From Fen-1308 sp035319125 (GTDB lineage: Bacteria > Nitrospirota > Thermodesulfovibrionia > Thermodesulfovibrionales > Dissulfurispiraceae): a stretch of 7,007 nt of DNA. Shown here piece after piece: positions 1-5,602 of this stretch. Below the pieces are notes generated by a model that was not told the origin of the DNA, searched no databases, and was given only the letters and a program-made list of their open reading frames with translations. Numbering within the stretch: position 1 is the stretch's first letter; every line of letters begins with the position of its first letter. A program made the translations under genes and the position numbers. The stretch spans positions 1 through 7,007 of the forward strand of contig DATHDG010000030.1 in the NCBI GenBank assembly GCA_035319125.1, given 5' to 3'.

Positions 1-431
1 CTTTTTCCGAAGAGAGAGGGTAGATTCTGGATATCTGAACGAGTGTTCTTGCGAAAAATGTGAAAATCAGATTGTAAGAGAGTATCAGAAAAATCGTAAA
101 GTAGTTTGCGCTCCGGGGTCGGATTTATCTGAAGCAGAGCAGCAGCTTTGCCGGACAATACCATCGACTGGGCCTCTACCCAATCTATTGCTTCTACTTT
201 GATATTTAAATGTGCCCTATCTGTAGCTGCATAAACCAGATCAACAACTAGGCCAGCAGGCTTTCCATTTTGTTCCCATATGATGGGCGGAATCTTGTTG
301 TTTCCAATAAAAAGTAATGGGTGAACAGAGTCCTGAGCCGACGCCGAGCAAGCGAAAAGAAACAGCAAAAGGGCTAGGAATGGAGCTTTGATGAGACAAT
401 TAATAAGCCGCAGATTGGACAGATTGTTCAC
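1..431 (-). CDS. Exported solute-binding protein family 3 domain, N-terminal part (runs off window)
   Basis: This frame, visible on the reverse complement, starts at a GTG (429-431) and stays open for 143 codons to the left edge. Residues 1-32 form a signal peptide: basic residues, then a Leu/Phe-rich core (FLALLLFLF), then ASA before Gln33, a good signal peptidase I site. The mature part reads like SBP_bac_3: a beta strand LLFIGNNKIPPIIW, then GKPAGLVVDLVYAA, then PTPERKLLYDFSDTLLQSDF, the usual 'ER...fdFSdp' stretch. It would act in the periplasm by binding a small ligand. The C-terminus is missing, so it could be an ABC-transporter binding protein or the sensor part of a histidine kinase or diguanylate cyclase. 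The GTG is the only start candidate near the signal peptide, since an in-frame TAA lies just upstream. Its ribosome binding site is poor. The family call is firm; the exact role is unknown. Confidence 0.8.
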   Translation of the reverse strand, partial: MNNLSNLRLINCLIKAPFLALLLFLFACSASAQDSVHPLLFIGNNKIPPIIWEQNGKPAGLVVDLVYAATDRAHLNIKVEAIDWVEAQSMVLSGKAAALLQINPTPERKLLYDFSDTLLQSDFHIFRKNTRSDIQNLPSLFGK

Positions 432-1279
432 CTTCGAAAAAAGTAATTAAGAAAGTCATTTCCATTGATCACAAACCATAAAATGATAAATCATCGCCAA
501 GCTTAAGTCATTTGCCCGATCGCAGTTTATGATAATCAATAGTTCTTGTATTAGTCCATTGAGACAGATTTATACTGTTTATCACATAGATTTCTACAGG
601 GATAATGCTATTTGCTGAAAATCGGTGGATTTGGACAGTTTTCCTGACAGTTGGGTACCGAATTGAACTAACATCTACTGATCCTCATATATAATCGTCT
701 AAAACCTGGATTGTCATTATTCTGTCACCAGATGTAGTATGATCGGAAATCTTGCGGGCAGCAAGTGGTGGTCTTTGCGCCTTTGCAGGTGACTTGCACA
801 TTTTTAGATCCACAGCCAGTGGGCTTCTTTTTAGGGGCCAATTCATCACGGTTACAATTGAAATATCGCGCAAAGACGACCACCTCAGTAAACTTCCTGC
901 CGTTCGGACATCATGCCTTCAGCAAAGACGCCGATTAACTCGGAGATGATTATTTGTACCAGATCGGTTATGACTGTTGCGGATTTCCAGTTCTTACTGA
1001 GACTTGGCCGATGAAATTGTCGATTCGAACATCACACCCTTTTGGAAATCTCGCCGACTGTTTAGTACTGTCAATATCTCGACTACCGCTACGTCTTCAA
1101 CTCCTCAACGCAGCCAGATTCGGAAGATAATGTTTTCCCTCCACTATCAAGAATAGAATGCTCGATTCTACATAAACCATGCTGGCCAACTTTCATCTGT
1201 CATTCCTAGATCGTTTTGACGCAAGTATCTTCTTTGATAAGCTGTATATACGAATTTTTGCTAAGATTCCAAGGTTCAT
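432..1279. other. Long region without an intact gene
   Basis: About 850 bases separate the divergent solute-binding gene and the VOC gene. I see no intact gene. Short open stretches appear in several frames, including the Cys-rich frame at 725-910 (listed separately), a plus-strand frame from about 1064 to 1211 containing YLDYRYVFNS, and another plus frame over about 1001-1158. None has a start, a ribosome binding site and a family match together. The heptamer GACAGTT occurs twice in direct orientation (634-640 and 646-652). An imperfect inverted pair, GGTGGTC-TTTGCGC near 767-780 and its complement near 868-884, lies within the Cys-rich frame. The region may be decayed cassette DNA. Confidence 0.5.
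725..910 (-). pseudogene. Cys-rich small open frame, possible 3' gene remnant
   Basis: The reverse-strand frame of 61 codons ends with TGA at 725-727 and is bounded upstream by an in-frame TGA at 911-913. It contains six cysteines, in the contexts CPNG, FNCNRDE, PTGCGSK, VTCKG and TTTCCPQD, plus a hydrophobic stretch EVVVFARYF. The spacing looks like a small secreted or metal/disulfide protein, but I do not recognise a family. No ATG exists in frame. A GTG at 881-883 would give 52 residues and has an AGGAAG about 10 bases upstream, so a short intact gene is possible. A truncated gene whose 5' part is out of frame is equally possible. The overlapping reading frame at 685-873 is Lys/Pro-rich without a family pattern and was judged a shadow. 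Confidence 0.3.
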
Positions 1280-1291
1280 AGGAGGCATCTG

Positions 1292-1765
1292 ATGACAAAA
1301 GCTATAGCTGAAGGATTTCATAGTGTTACACCAATGATTATGTTTAAGAATGCACAGAAGGCCATTGAATTCTATAAGCGAGCACTCGGAGCTGTAGAGC
1401 GATTTTCGATGCCCGGACCCGACGGCAAGGGCGTAATGCATGCGGAAATCATGATTGGTAACTCAATAATAATGATGAGTGAGGAGAATCCTCAGAATCC
1501 ATGCACAAGTGCCGAAACTGCTGGAGGATCTCCTGTCAGCTTCTATATTTACACTGAAGCAGTTGATGAAGCATTTCGCAGGGCAGTGGAAGCCGGTGCC
1601 AAGATTAAAATGTCAGTACAGGATATGTTTTGGGGTGACCGAGCCGGTACCGTTGAAGACCCGTTCGGTTACAGCTGGATGCTCGCTACACATACAAAGG
1701 ATTTGACCGATCGCGAAATAGAAGAAGGAGCCAAGGCTTTTTTTGTGCAGATGGGGAAGAAGTAG
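1292..1765 (+). CDS. VOC family protein, PhnB/glyoxalase-like
   Basis: The product of 157 residues belongs to the vicinal oxygen chelate superfamily, PhnB-like branch. Evidence is the opening VTPMIMFKNAQKAIEFYKRA (residues 12-31), where a beta strand precedes the helix of the first beta-alpha-beta-beta-beta unit. FSMPGPDGKGVMHAEIMIGN and WGDRAGTVEDPFGYSWMLAT follow. His50 (MHAE) and Glu122 (TVEDPFG) sit where VOC proteins place metal or active-site ligands. The tail TKDLTDREIEEGAKAFF is typical of this branch. Proteins of this type are cytoplasmic dimers; many have no proven substrate, so neither glyoxalase nor resistance activity should be assumed. AGGAGG at 1280-1285 lies six bases before the ATG, an excellent site. 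The gene is complete with no frame defects. It is followed after 61 bases by a truncated DHFR-like gene on the same strand. Confidence 0.88.
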   Translation: MTKAIAEGFHSVTPMIMFKNAQKAIEFYKRALGAVERFSMPGPDGKGVMHAEIMIGNSIIMMSEENPQNPCTSAETAGGSPVSFYIYTEAVDEAFRRAVEAGAKIKMSVQDMFWGDRAGTVEDPFGYSWMLATHTKDLTDREIEEGAKAFFVQMGKK

Positions 1766-1826
1766 AGTGTGCTGACCAATCCCGCAGCTAGATTGTTGTG
1801 TCTCTGATAATAAACAAAGGACTCTA

Positions 1827-1916
1827 ATGTCAAAGCTGCGAGTACAAAGCTTTGCCATCTCTATCTATAAATATGGAGCTGGATACGGCCCAGACCACAG
1901 AATCTACTTGGAGTAA
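1827..1916 (+). pseudogene. 5' fragment of a dihydrofolate reductase/RibD C-terminal family gene
   Basis: An ATG nine bases after an AAAGG starts a frame of 29 codons, MSKLRVQSFAIS then IYKYGAGYGPDHRIYLE, ended by TAA at 1914-1916. The N-terminus closely matches the usual opening of 'dihydrofolate reductase family' (RibD_C) proteins, roughly MSKLRV-x-x-FxISLDGYGAGPDQ. The LDG of the family is replaced by YKY, and an extra GY precedes GPD. Family members are usually about 180-220 residues and reduce pterin- or flavin-precursor-like substrates with NADPH. Here nothing recognisable follows the stop in any frame. The gene is therefore a remnant that lost most of its coding sequence. A genuine 29-residue peptide is possible but unlikely. 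Confidence 0.5.
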
Positions 1917-1956
1917 ACCGCCTGCAGACCTCTAATTAAATTAAATGGTTAATGGA

Positions 1957-2006
1957 TACTAACAGACTTAAGTATCACTGAAAGGCCATAAATGGCGTTG
2001 TTAGCA
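1957..2006. repeat. Nested inverted repeat, weak attC-like core pair
   Basis: TACTAAC at 1957-1963 and GTTAGCA at 2000-2006 pair at six of seven positions. Inside lies a perfect dyad GCCAT-AA-ATGGC at 1985-1996. The outer boxes resemble the AAC/GTT ends of attC sites, and the position (after the truncated DHFR-like gene and before the dienelactone hydrolase) is where a cassette junction would be expected. The span of 50 bases is shorter than normal attC sites and L boxes are not evident, so this is at best a decayed site. Confidence 0.25.
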
Positions 2007-2037
2007 CATTACCGTTTAATTACTTGTTAATCCACGT

Positions 2038-2044
2038 AAAGGAG
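2038..2044 (+). promoter_or_regulatory. Ribosome binding site fixing the TTG start of the dienelactone hydrolase
   Basis: AAAGGAG lies eight bases before the TTG at 2053. No ATG or GTG in this frame is available near the conserved N-terminus, so the TTG is the probable start. Confidence 0.6.
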
Positions 2045-2052
2045 AATAACGA

Positions 2053-2752
2053 TTGAGCGAAATTACTGAAACTAAATTTGACTACGCTGTTGGCGAACAG
2101 CGCTACAGCGGTTTACTGCTGAAAGCTGCTCACGCCGCTCCAAAGGCCGCCGTGGCGCTGCTGCCGGACTGGCGCGCGAGCATGCTGGCTATCTTGTCGG
2201 ACTCGATTGCACCGTGGCAATCGTCGACCTCTATGGTGATGGCTTCAGTCCGGACGGCCCGGATCAGGTTGCCCCGATGGTGCGGCGATTGATTGAGCAC
2301 CGCAGTGAAGGGATAGGGGACTTGCAGCGTGCGTAAGCCGACTGCGGCAGGAAGTACCCACGGGTACGCCAATATTATGCCTGGGCTACAGCGTTGGTGG
2401 GGACATTGCATTGGACTATGGCCGTAGCAGAGCAGACATCGCTGGCATCATTCTTTGTTCTGCAATGTTGAAGGTGGCTGCACCGGGGATGAATACTCGA
2501 ATTCACGCTCCGGTGCTGGTGCTGCAGGGCACGCAGGATCAGATTTCACCGATGCATGAAATCTGTGCGGTCATCTCCGAGATGGATGAGGCCGGCAATG
2601 ATGTCCGTTTCGAGCTCTATAGTCAGACGCACCACGCGTTCGACAATCCGGAAGCGGGCACGGACCCTACTGCACGTCTTGTTTATTCGGAATTATCTAC
2701 TAATCGGGCACGACGCGCAATCGCAGATTTTATATCCGAGGCAGCTGGATAA
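2053..2752 (+). pseudogene. Dienelactone hydrolase family protein, broken by two frame changes
   Basis: Three successive frames together encode a dienelactone hydrolase-like alpha/beta hydrolase. Frame one (from TTG 2053) gives MSEITETKFDYAVGEQRYSG up to ALLPDWR. Frame two (about 2175-2336) gives HAGYLVGLDCTVAIVDLYGD and then FSPDGPDQVAPMVRRL. Frame three (about 2321-2752) gives LRQEVPTGTPILCLGYSVGG to the C-terminus. A few residues that family members have between DWR and HAGYL are missing, so the first break is a small deletion. The second, near 2319-2322, fits loss of one base. Likely triad: Ser at codon 2390-2392 in GYSVGG, Asp at 2537-2539 in GTQDQ, His at 2633-2635 in HHAFDNP. Classical members have Cys (GYCFGG) at the nucleophile, so TGC to AGC is notable. 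The family hydrolyses lactones or esters in the cytoplasm. Base composition is clearly more GC-rich than in neighbouring genes. An attC site follows 33 bases after the stop. Confidence 0.82.
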
Positions 2753-2785
2753 AAAAAGAACGTCTGACATGGTCTTAAGATATTC

Positions 2786-2843
2786 GCCTAACGATTCATT
2801 CCAGCGGACTCGCTGCGCTGATCGCTAAATTCAAGCGTTCGAT
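2786..2843 (+). repeat. attC: Integron attC recombination site (59-base element)
   Basis: R'' box GCCTAAC (2786-2792, matches RYYYAAC) is followed by spacer GATTCATTC. L'' AGCGGA (2803-2808) faces L' TCGCT (2822-2826). Spacer AAATTCAAGC then leads to R' GTTCGAT (2837-2843). L'' and L' pair with one extra G in L'', as expected for the extrahelical base of attC. The spacers are nearly identical to those of aadA-type attC sites (AATTCATTCAAGC and AATTCAAGCGTT). The R' box departs from GTTRRRY at one position (C instead of a purine), which may lower activity. The site lies between the dienelactone hydrolase stop and the NIPSNAP start, exactly at a cassette junction. By the normal rule the exchange point is between G and TT of R' (2837/2838). 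Confidence 0.85.
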
Positions 2844-2880
2844 TTGAAATGTGCAGCCAAAGCTCAAGTAGTCAGCTAAA

Positions 2881-2886
2881 AGGAGG
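2881..2886 (+). promoter_or_regulatory. Strong ribosome binding site that decides the NIPSNAP start
   Basis: AGGAGG (within AAAAGGAGG) lies seven bases before TTG 2894. An in-frame ATG at 2849 starts directly behind the attC site, has no Shine-Dalgarno sequence, and would add 15 residues outside the conserved domain. Confidence 0.75.
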
Positions 2887-2893
2887 TTTCAGC

Positions 2894-3307
2894 TTGCTTC
2901 ATCAATCAGACAAAAATTCGAGCATATATCAACTTCGTATTTATGAAGTGTCATCTGATAAACGTGCTCAGTTCCACGAGCGTTTTGAAAAGCATGCTCT
3001 TCGGATTATGCAGCGGTACAACTTCAAGCCTGTCATCCTATGGGAAAGTGTGTCGGTTTCAAATTTTGAGTTCATCTATATTCTTGAGTGGCCAAATATT
3101 GAAACCATGGAGCAGCAATGGAAAGCATTCCTGGCCGACTCTGAGTGGATTGAAATCAAACGGATAATGGCAGAAGAGACAGGAGAGCCCGTCCAGCGGA
3201 TTACCAGCCGCGTGCTTGAAAGTGTCAAATATTCTCCTGCCTTTCATTTATCGATGACAACTCACAGCAGTAACAATGCCTGGAACGTGGTTGAACCAGT
3301 CGATTGA
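2894..3307 (+). CDS. NIPSNAP family protein
   Basis: With the TTG start this gene encodes 137 residues. The core IYQLRIYEVSSDKRAQFHER opens a ferredoxin-like (dimeric alpha/beta barrel) fold. It is followed by FKPVILWESV, then FEFIYILEWPNIETMEQQWK and FLADSEWIEIKRIMAEETGE, the hallmark pattern of NIPSNAP (PF07978): strand, helix, strand with a Trp-rich helix, and a closing 'W' helix. Bacterial members are small cytoplasmic proteins of mostly unknown function, seen in many catabolic and accessory clusters. The gene is complete, with no frame damage. Its start region begins right after the attC junction, so the coding part fits a single-gene cassette; its own downstream attC was not clearly found (see 3307-3392). 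The last 20 or so residues look like a low-conservation tail. Substrate or partner is not deducible. Confidence 0.83.
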   Translation: MLHQSDKNSSIYQLRIYEVSSDKRAQFHERFEKHALRIMQRYNFKPVILWESVSVSNFEFIYILEWPNIETMEQQWKAFLADSEWIEIKRIMAEETGEPVQRITSRVLESVKYSPAFHLSMTTHSSNNAWNVVEPVD

Positions 3308-3392
3308 GTAGCTCACTCCTGGCACGCTCGCTCAGCTCGGGCGAAGAAGCAGGCGTGCGAAACGGATCACCCTTCGGGGGCACCGTTCTACT
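3307..3392. repeat. GC-rich palindromic spacer, possible degenerate attC
   Basis: The gap between the NIPSNAP and alpha/beta hydrolase genes is full of inverted repeats. AGTAG (3307-3311) pairs with CTACT (3388-3392). GCACGC (3322-3327) pairs with GCGTGC (3353-3358), with an inner TCGC/GCGA pair. A short hairpin CCC-TTC-GGG lies at 3370-3378 within CGG...CCG (3363-3385). The outer right arm includes GTTCTAC, a poor R'-like box. Size and position suit an attC, but L boxes do not pair and no clean RYYYAAC is present. It could equally serve as a transcription terminator or RNA structure. Confidence 0.35.
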
Positions 3393-3424
3393 GCTGCATT
3401 ATGCCTTGCAAAGGAGCAATTCAT

Positions 3425-4317
3425 ATGTCTTTTCCAGCTTTCGGTGATGTGTCTTCTATAATGCACAAGGCTGTGACAATTGACGGAATCAAGATGTTTT
3501 ATCGTGAAACCGGACCGCTCGGAGCACCCGTCATTTTGTTACTTCACGGGTTCCCGTCGTCTTCGCGAATGTTCATGACGCTGTTTCCACAGCTTTCATC
3601 CGAATATCACCTTATCGCACCTGATTATCCAGGGTTCGGCCACAGTGACTCACCGTCGCAGAAAGAATTTTCATATACGTTTGATCACCTTGCGGATTGT
3701 ATTCGCCATCTGCTCAGTCACCTTGGCATCTCTCGCTACACCCTCTATCTCCAAGACTACGGCGGACCTATTGGCTTCAGATTGGCGACAGCTAATCCCG
3801 AGCACGTTGAGGCGCTCATCATTCAAAACGCAGTAGCACATATGGAAGGATTGTCTGATGCTTGGGCCATACGGAAGGCGTATTGGAGGGATCGCGTAAC
3901 TTATGAAGCAAAAATACGAGAAGCTATTGTTTCTATTGAAGTCGCACGTCAGCGCCATCTTGCCGGTGTTTCACGACCAGAGCTAATTGACCCCGATACG
4001 TGGTCAGCGAATTTGCATTCCTCACCAGGTCGGGAATGGCTGAGATTCAGCTGGAGCTCGTGTTCGACTATCAATCAAATGTCGATGCTTACCTAAAATG
4101 GCAAACGTATTTGCGCGACAGCCGTCCACCCACTTTGGTTGTCTGGGGCAAGAATGATCCATTGTTTACTATAGCCGGGGCCATGGCCTTCGGGCGAGAG
4201 GTGCCTGATGCAGAGATTCATTTGCTAAACGCGAGCCACTTTGCGCTGGATGAGGAACTGGTATCAATAGCAGCGATAATGCGTCAGTTTCTCGCAACAA
4301 AGTTACTGAGACCATAG
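3425..4317 (+). pseudogene. Alpha/beta fold hydrolase (haloalkane dehalogenase/epoxide hydrolase-like), one frameshift
   Basis: AAGGAG at 3411-3416, eight bases upstream, selects ATG 3425 over the in-frame ATG 3401. Residues 1-193 read in one frame and the remaining 103 or so (from SEFAFLTRSGMAEIQL, codon 4006) in another. Two bases (4004-4005) separate them, so one missing base explains the break. Rejoined length of about 297 residues is normal for the family. Motifs: oxyanion-hole HGFP (41-44), APDYPGFGHSD (65-75), nucleophile elbow LQDYGGPIG with Asp111, acid in VVWGKNDP, catalytic His in NASHFALDE. An Asp nucleophile suggests dehalogenase or epoxide-hydrolase chemistry through an ester intermediate. 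Haloalkane dehalogenases have Trp next to that Asp, while this protein has Tyr112, so true dehalogenase activity is doubtful. As sequenced, only a 223-residue product without acid and His would be made. Confidence 0.85.
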
Positions 4318-4636
4318 GGGGTGGAAATACAATATTCTCTGCTGCCGAGTTAGACTACACTTTAGAAAGGAGTGTGGAAGCTTCACCCCGAAACATGCTG
4401 GGATCAAGTCAGACAATTTCGTCTCGCCGACAAGCCTGCTCAGTGCCTGCAAAAAATGATTGGTGTCAGTTTCGAAGCGTTGCAAAGTTACGGCGGCACA
4501 CAGGACATGTCTTGGAAAAGAGTCCATTAAAGTAATCTCGCATGAATTGGATCACTTCATCTTCATTCATAGGCTGACCTTTTCACCATAAGACCGCGTA
4601 TTTGGGTAAGTTGCACGAGGTGGACATTTCCTGTGA
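4318..4636. other. Mostly non-coding stretch with a minus-strand gene remnant
   Basis: Apart from the CPVC fragment at 4466-4570 no gene is supported here. An AAAGGAG at 4365-4371 on the plus strand is followed only by a weak GTG frame of about 53 codons without family pattern. A minus frame at 4303-4527 is open for 74 codons but has no ribosome binding site, overlaps the hydrolase tail, and occupies a different frame from the better-looking CPVC start. Confidence 0.4.
4466..4570 (-). pseudogene. Small CPVC-motif protein, N-terminal fragment
   Basis: On the reverse strand an ATG at 4568-4570 opens a 34-residue frame, MNEDEVIQFMRDYFNGLFSK then TCPVCRRNFATLRN, ended by TGA at 4466-4468. The composition is convincingly protein-like: an acidic amphipathic helix, a DYFNGLF segment and a CPVC pair suited to half of a zinc ribbon. 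It resembles the opening of small hypothetical proteins in which the CxxC is followed by 'RNFATLREY' and a second Cys pair later. That second half is not found in any frame downstream, so the gene appears cut short. AAAAGG lies about eight bases before the start. Family recognition is from memory and tentative. It is oriented opposite to the flanking hydrolase and SDR genes. Confidence 0.42.
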
Positions 4637-4707
4637 ACGCTTGCAATGTAGCGACCATTCAGGCTTGTCATTAGTCGAGCGTCGTGACAATGAATATACG
4701 CTTGCAA
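4637..4707. repeat. 10-bp direct repeats flanking a dyad upstream of the SDR gene
   Basis: ACGCTTGCAA occurs at 4637-4646 and again at 4698-4707, 61 bases apart. Between them TTGTCA (4665-4670) and TGACAA (4685-4690) form a perfect inverted repeat with a 14-base gap. The block ends just before the promoter of the SDR gene and may hold binding sites for a regulator, but chance cannot be excluded. Confidence 0.4.
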
Positions 4708-4718
4708 ACCTAAACTAA

Positions 4719-4747
4719 TTGGTCCGCTGACAGCGGGCGTATATAAT
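4719..4747 (+). promoter_or_regulatory. Sigma70-like promoter of the SDR gene
   Basis: A perfect -10 box TATAAT lies at 4742-4747. Seventeen bases upstream TTGGTC (4719-4724) matches half of the -35 consensus TTGACA. Transcription would begin near 4754, giving a leader of about 11 bases with the AGGAG at its very start. The short leader is a weakness, but the -10 box is excellent and the position is right. Confidence 0.5.
4724..4736. promoter_or_regulatory. 13-bp palindrome between -35 and -10, candidate operator
   Basis: CCGCTG-A-CAGCGG is a perfect dyad around one central A. It fills the spacer of the proposed promoter, where repressor binding would block RNA polymerase. No regulator gene is visible in the window, so the binding protein is unknown. 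Confidence 0.4.
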
Positions 4748-4764
4748 CAAAACAGGAGACCAAA

Positions 4765-5508
4765 ATGAGTGAAATAATGAATGATCCAATAGGTAAAGTG
4801 GCAATTATAACAGGAGCGAGTCGGGGCATTGGGCGGGCTATTGCCTTTGCACTTGCAAGGGCCGGTGCTAATGTCGCTATAAACTATCGAAGTCGTGATA
4901 ATGAAGCTTCCGAGGCTGTTTCACAGATCGTGAGGTCTGGACATATTGCTATAGCGGTGAAAGCAGATATGTCAGTTTCGACGGACGTTGACCGTATGGT
5001 CGCTAAGATAGAAGATGAGCTTGGCTCGCCGACAATATTAGTTAATAATGCAGGAATTGGCATCGCGCGGTCCATCAATGATATACGCGAACAGGATTGG
5101 AACGATACAATCGCTGCCAATCTAACTTCAACATTTCTGACGATTCAGGCTATACTTCCCCAAATGCGCCTCCTCAAGTGGGGTCGAATAATAAGCATCT
5201 CTTCAGTAGCGGCACAGATCGGCGGCGTTGTGGGTCCTCATTATGCTGCTTCAAAAGCTGGCATTTTAGGGTTGACCCGCTATTACGCTTCACATCTCGC
5301 ACGAGAAGGGATAACGGTCAATGCTATTGCTCCGGGCCCAGTTAGCACGGAAATGGCTGCCAGTCTTCCACAATTACAACCCGACATTGTCCCAATAGGC
5401 CGTTTTGGAACGACAGAGGAGATCGCTGATGTGGTCCTTATGTTAGTGCGCAATGGCTACATTACAGGACAGACCATTAATATTAACGGTGGCCGATACA
5501 TGAGCTGA
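4765..5508 (+). CDS. Short-chain dehydrogenase/reductase, FabG-like
   Basis: The 247-residue protein is a complete classical SDR, an NAD(P)(H)-dependent oxidoreductase acting on carbonyl or hydroxyl groups in the cytoplasm. It shows TGASRGIG (16-23) for the dinucleotide fold, NYRSR after the second strand (Arg42 or Arg44 favours NADP(H)), NNAG (94-97), Asn119, and catalytic Ser147, Tyr160 and Lys164 in the YAASKAG context. It also has APGPVSTEM after the active site and the closing ITGQTININGG. Length and motifs equal those of 3-oxoacyl-ACP reductase FabG relatives, but no fatty-acid genes are nearby, so a different ketone substrate is likely. AGGAG at 4754-4758 is six bases before the ATG. 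The gene has its own promoter and operator-like palindrome and faces a convergent membrane-protein gene. Confidence 0.92.
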   Translation: MSEIMNDPIGKVAIITGASRGIGRAIAFALARAGANVAINYRSRDNEASEAVSQIVRSGHIAIAVKADMSVSTDVDRMVAKIEDELGSPTILVNNAGIGIARSINDIREQDWNDTIAANLTSTFLTIQAILPQMRLLKWGRIISISSVAAQIGGVVGPHYAASKAGILGLTRYYASHLAREGITVNAIAPGPVSTEMAASLPQLQPDIVPIGRFGTTEEIADVVLMLVRNGYITGQTININGGRYMS

Positions 5509-5521
5509 TTTCATTATGATT

Positions 5522-5555
5522 TTTGGCTATCCGTCATCAGGTTGTTTGAGCCAAA
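5522..5555. terminator. Inverted repeat between convergent genes, possible terminator
   Basis: TTTGGCT (5522-5528) and AGCCAAA (5549-5555) are perfectly complementary across a 20-base loop. The dyad sits 13 bases after the SDR stop and about 50 bases beyond the stop of the convergent gene. The plus-strand side lacks a following T-run; read on the minus strand the hairpin ends in AAAAATC, so intrinsic termination is weakly supported in either direction. Confidence 0.3.
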
Positions 5556-5602
5556 GTGCGGATTATCAGCTGGCACTGAGATCCACGTTAATGCTGTTAA
5601 GA

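Noticed and set aside
685..873. Lys/Pro-rich 62-codon minus-strand frame
   Set aside because: It shares the DNA of the Cys-rich frame; the Cys-rich reading looks more protein-like, and no start signal supports this one.
1193..1441. 82-codon minus-strand frame
   Set aside because: It overlaps the VOC gene antisense and has no ribosome binding site or family pattern; it is a shadow.
1991..2000. ATGGCGTTGTT repeated near 1992 and 6241
   Set aside because: An 11-base repeat is expected by chance in a window of this length, and the surroundings do not match.
4349..4355. GTTAGAC heptamer as an attC core
   Set aside because: The heptamer fits, but no partner box or complementary L boxes were found at the right distance on either strand.
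4303..4527. 74-codon minus-strand frame MDSFPRHVLC...
   Set aside because: It overlaps the hydrolase tail, lacks a ribosome binding site and competes with the CPVC frame, which has a better start.
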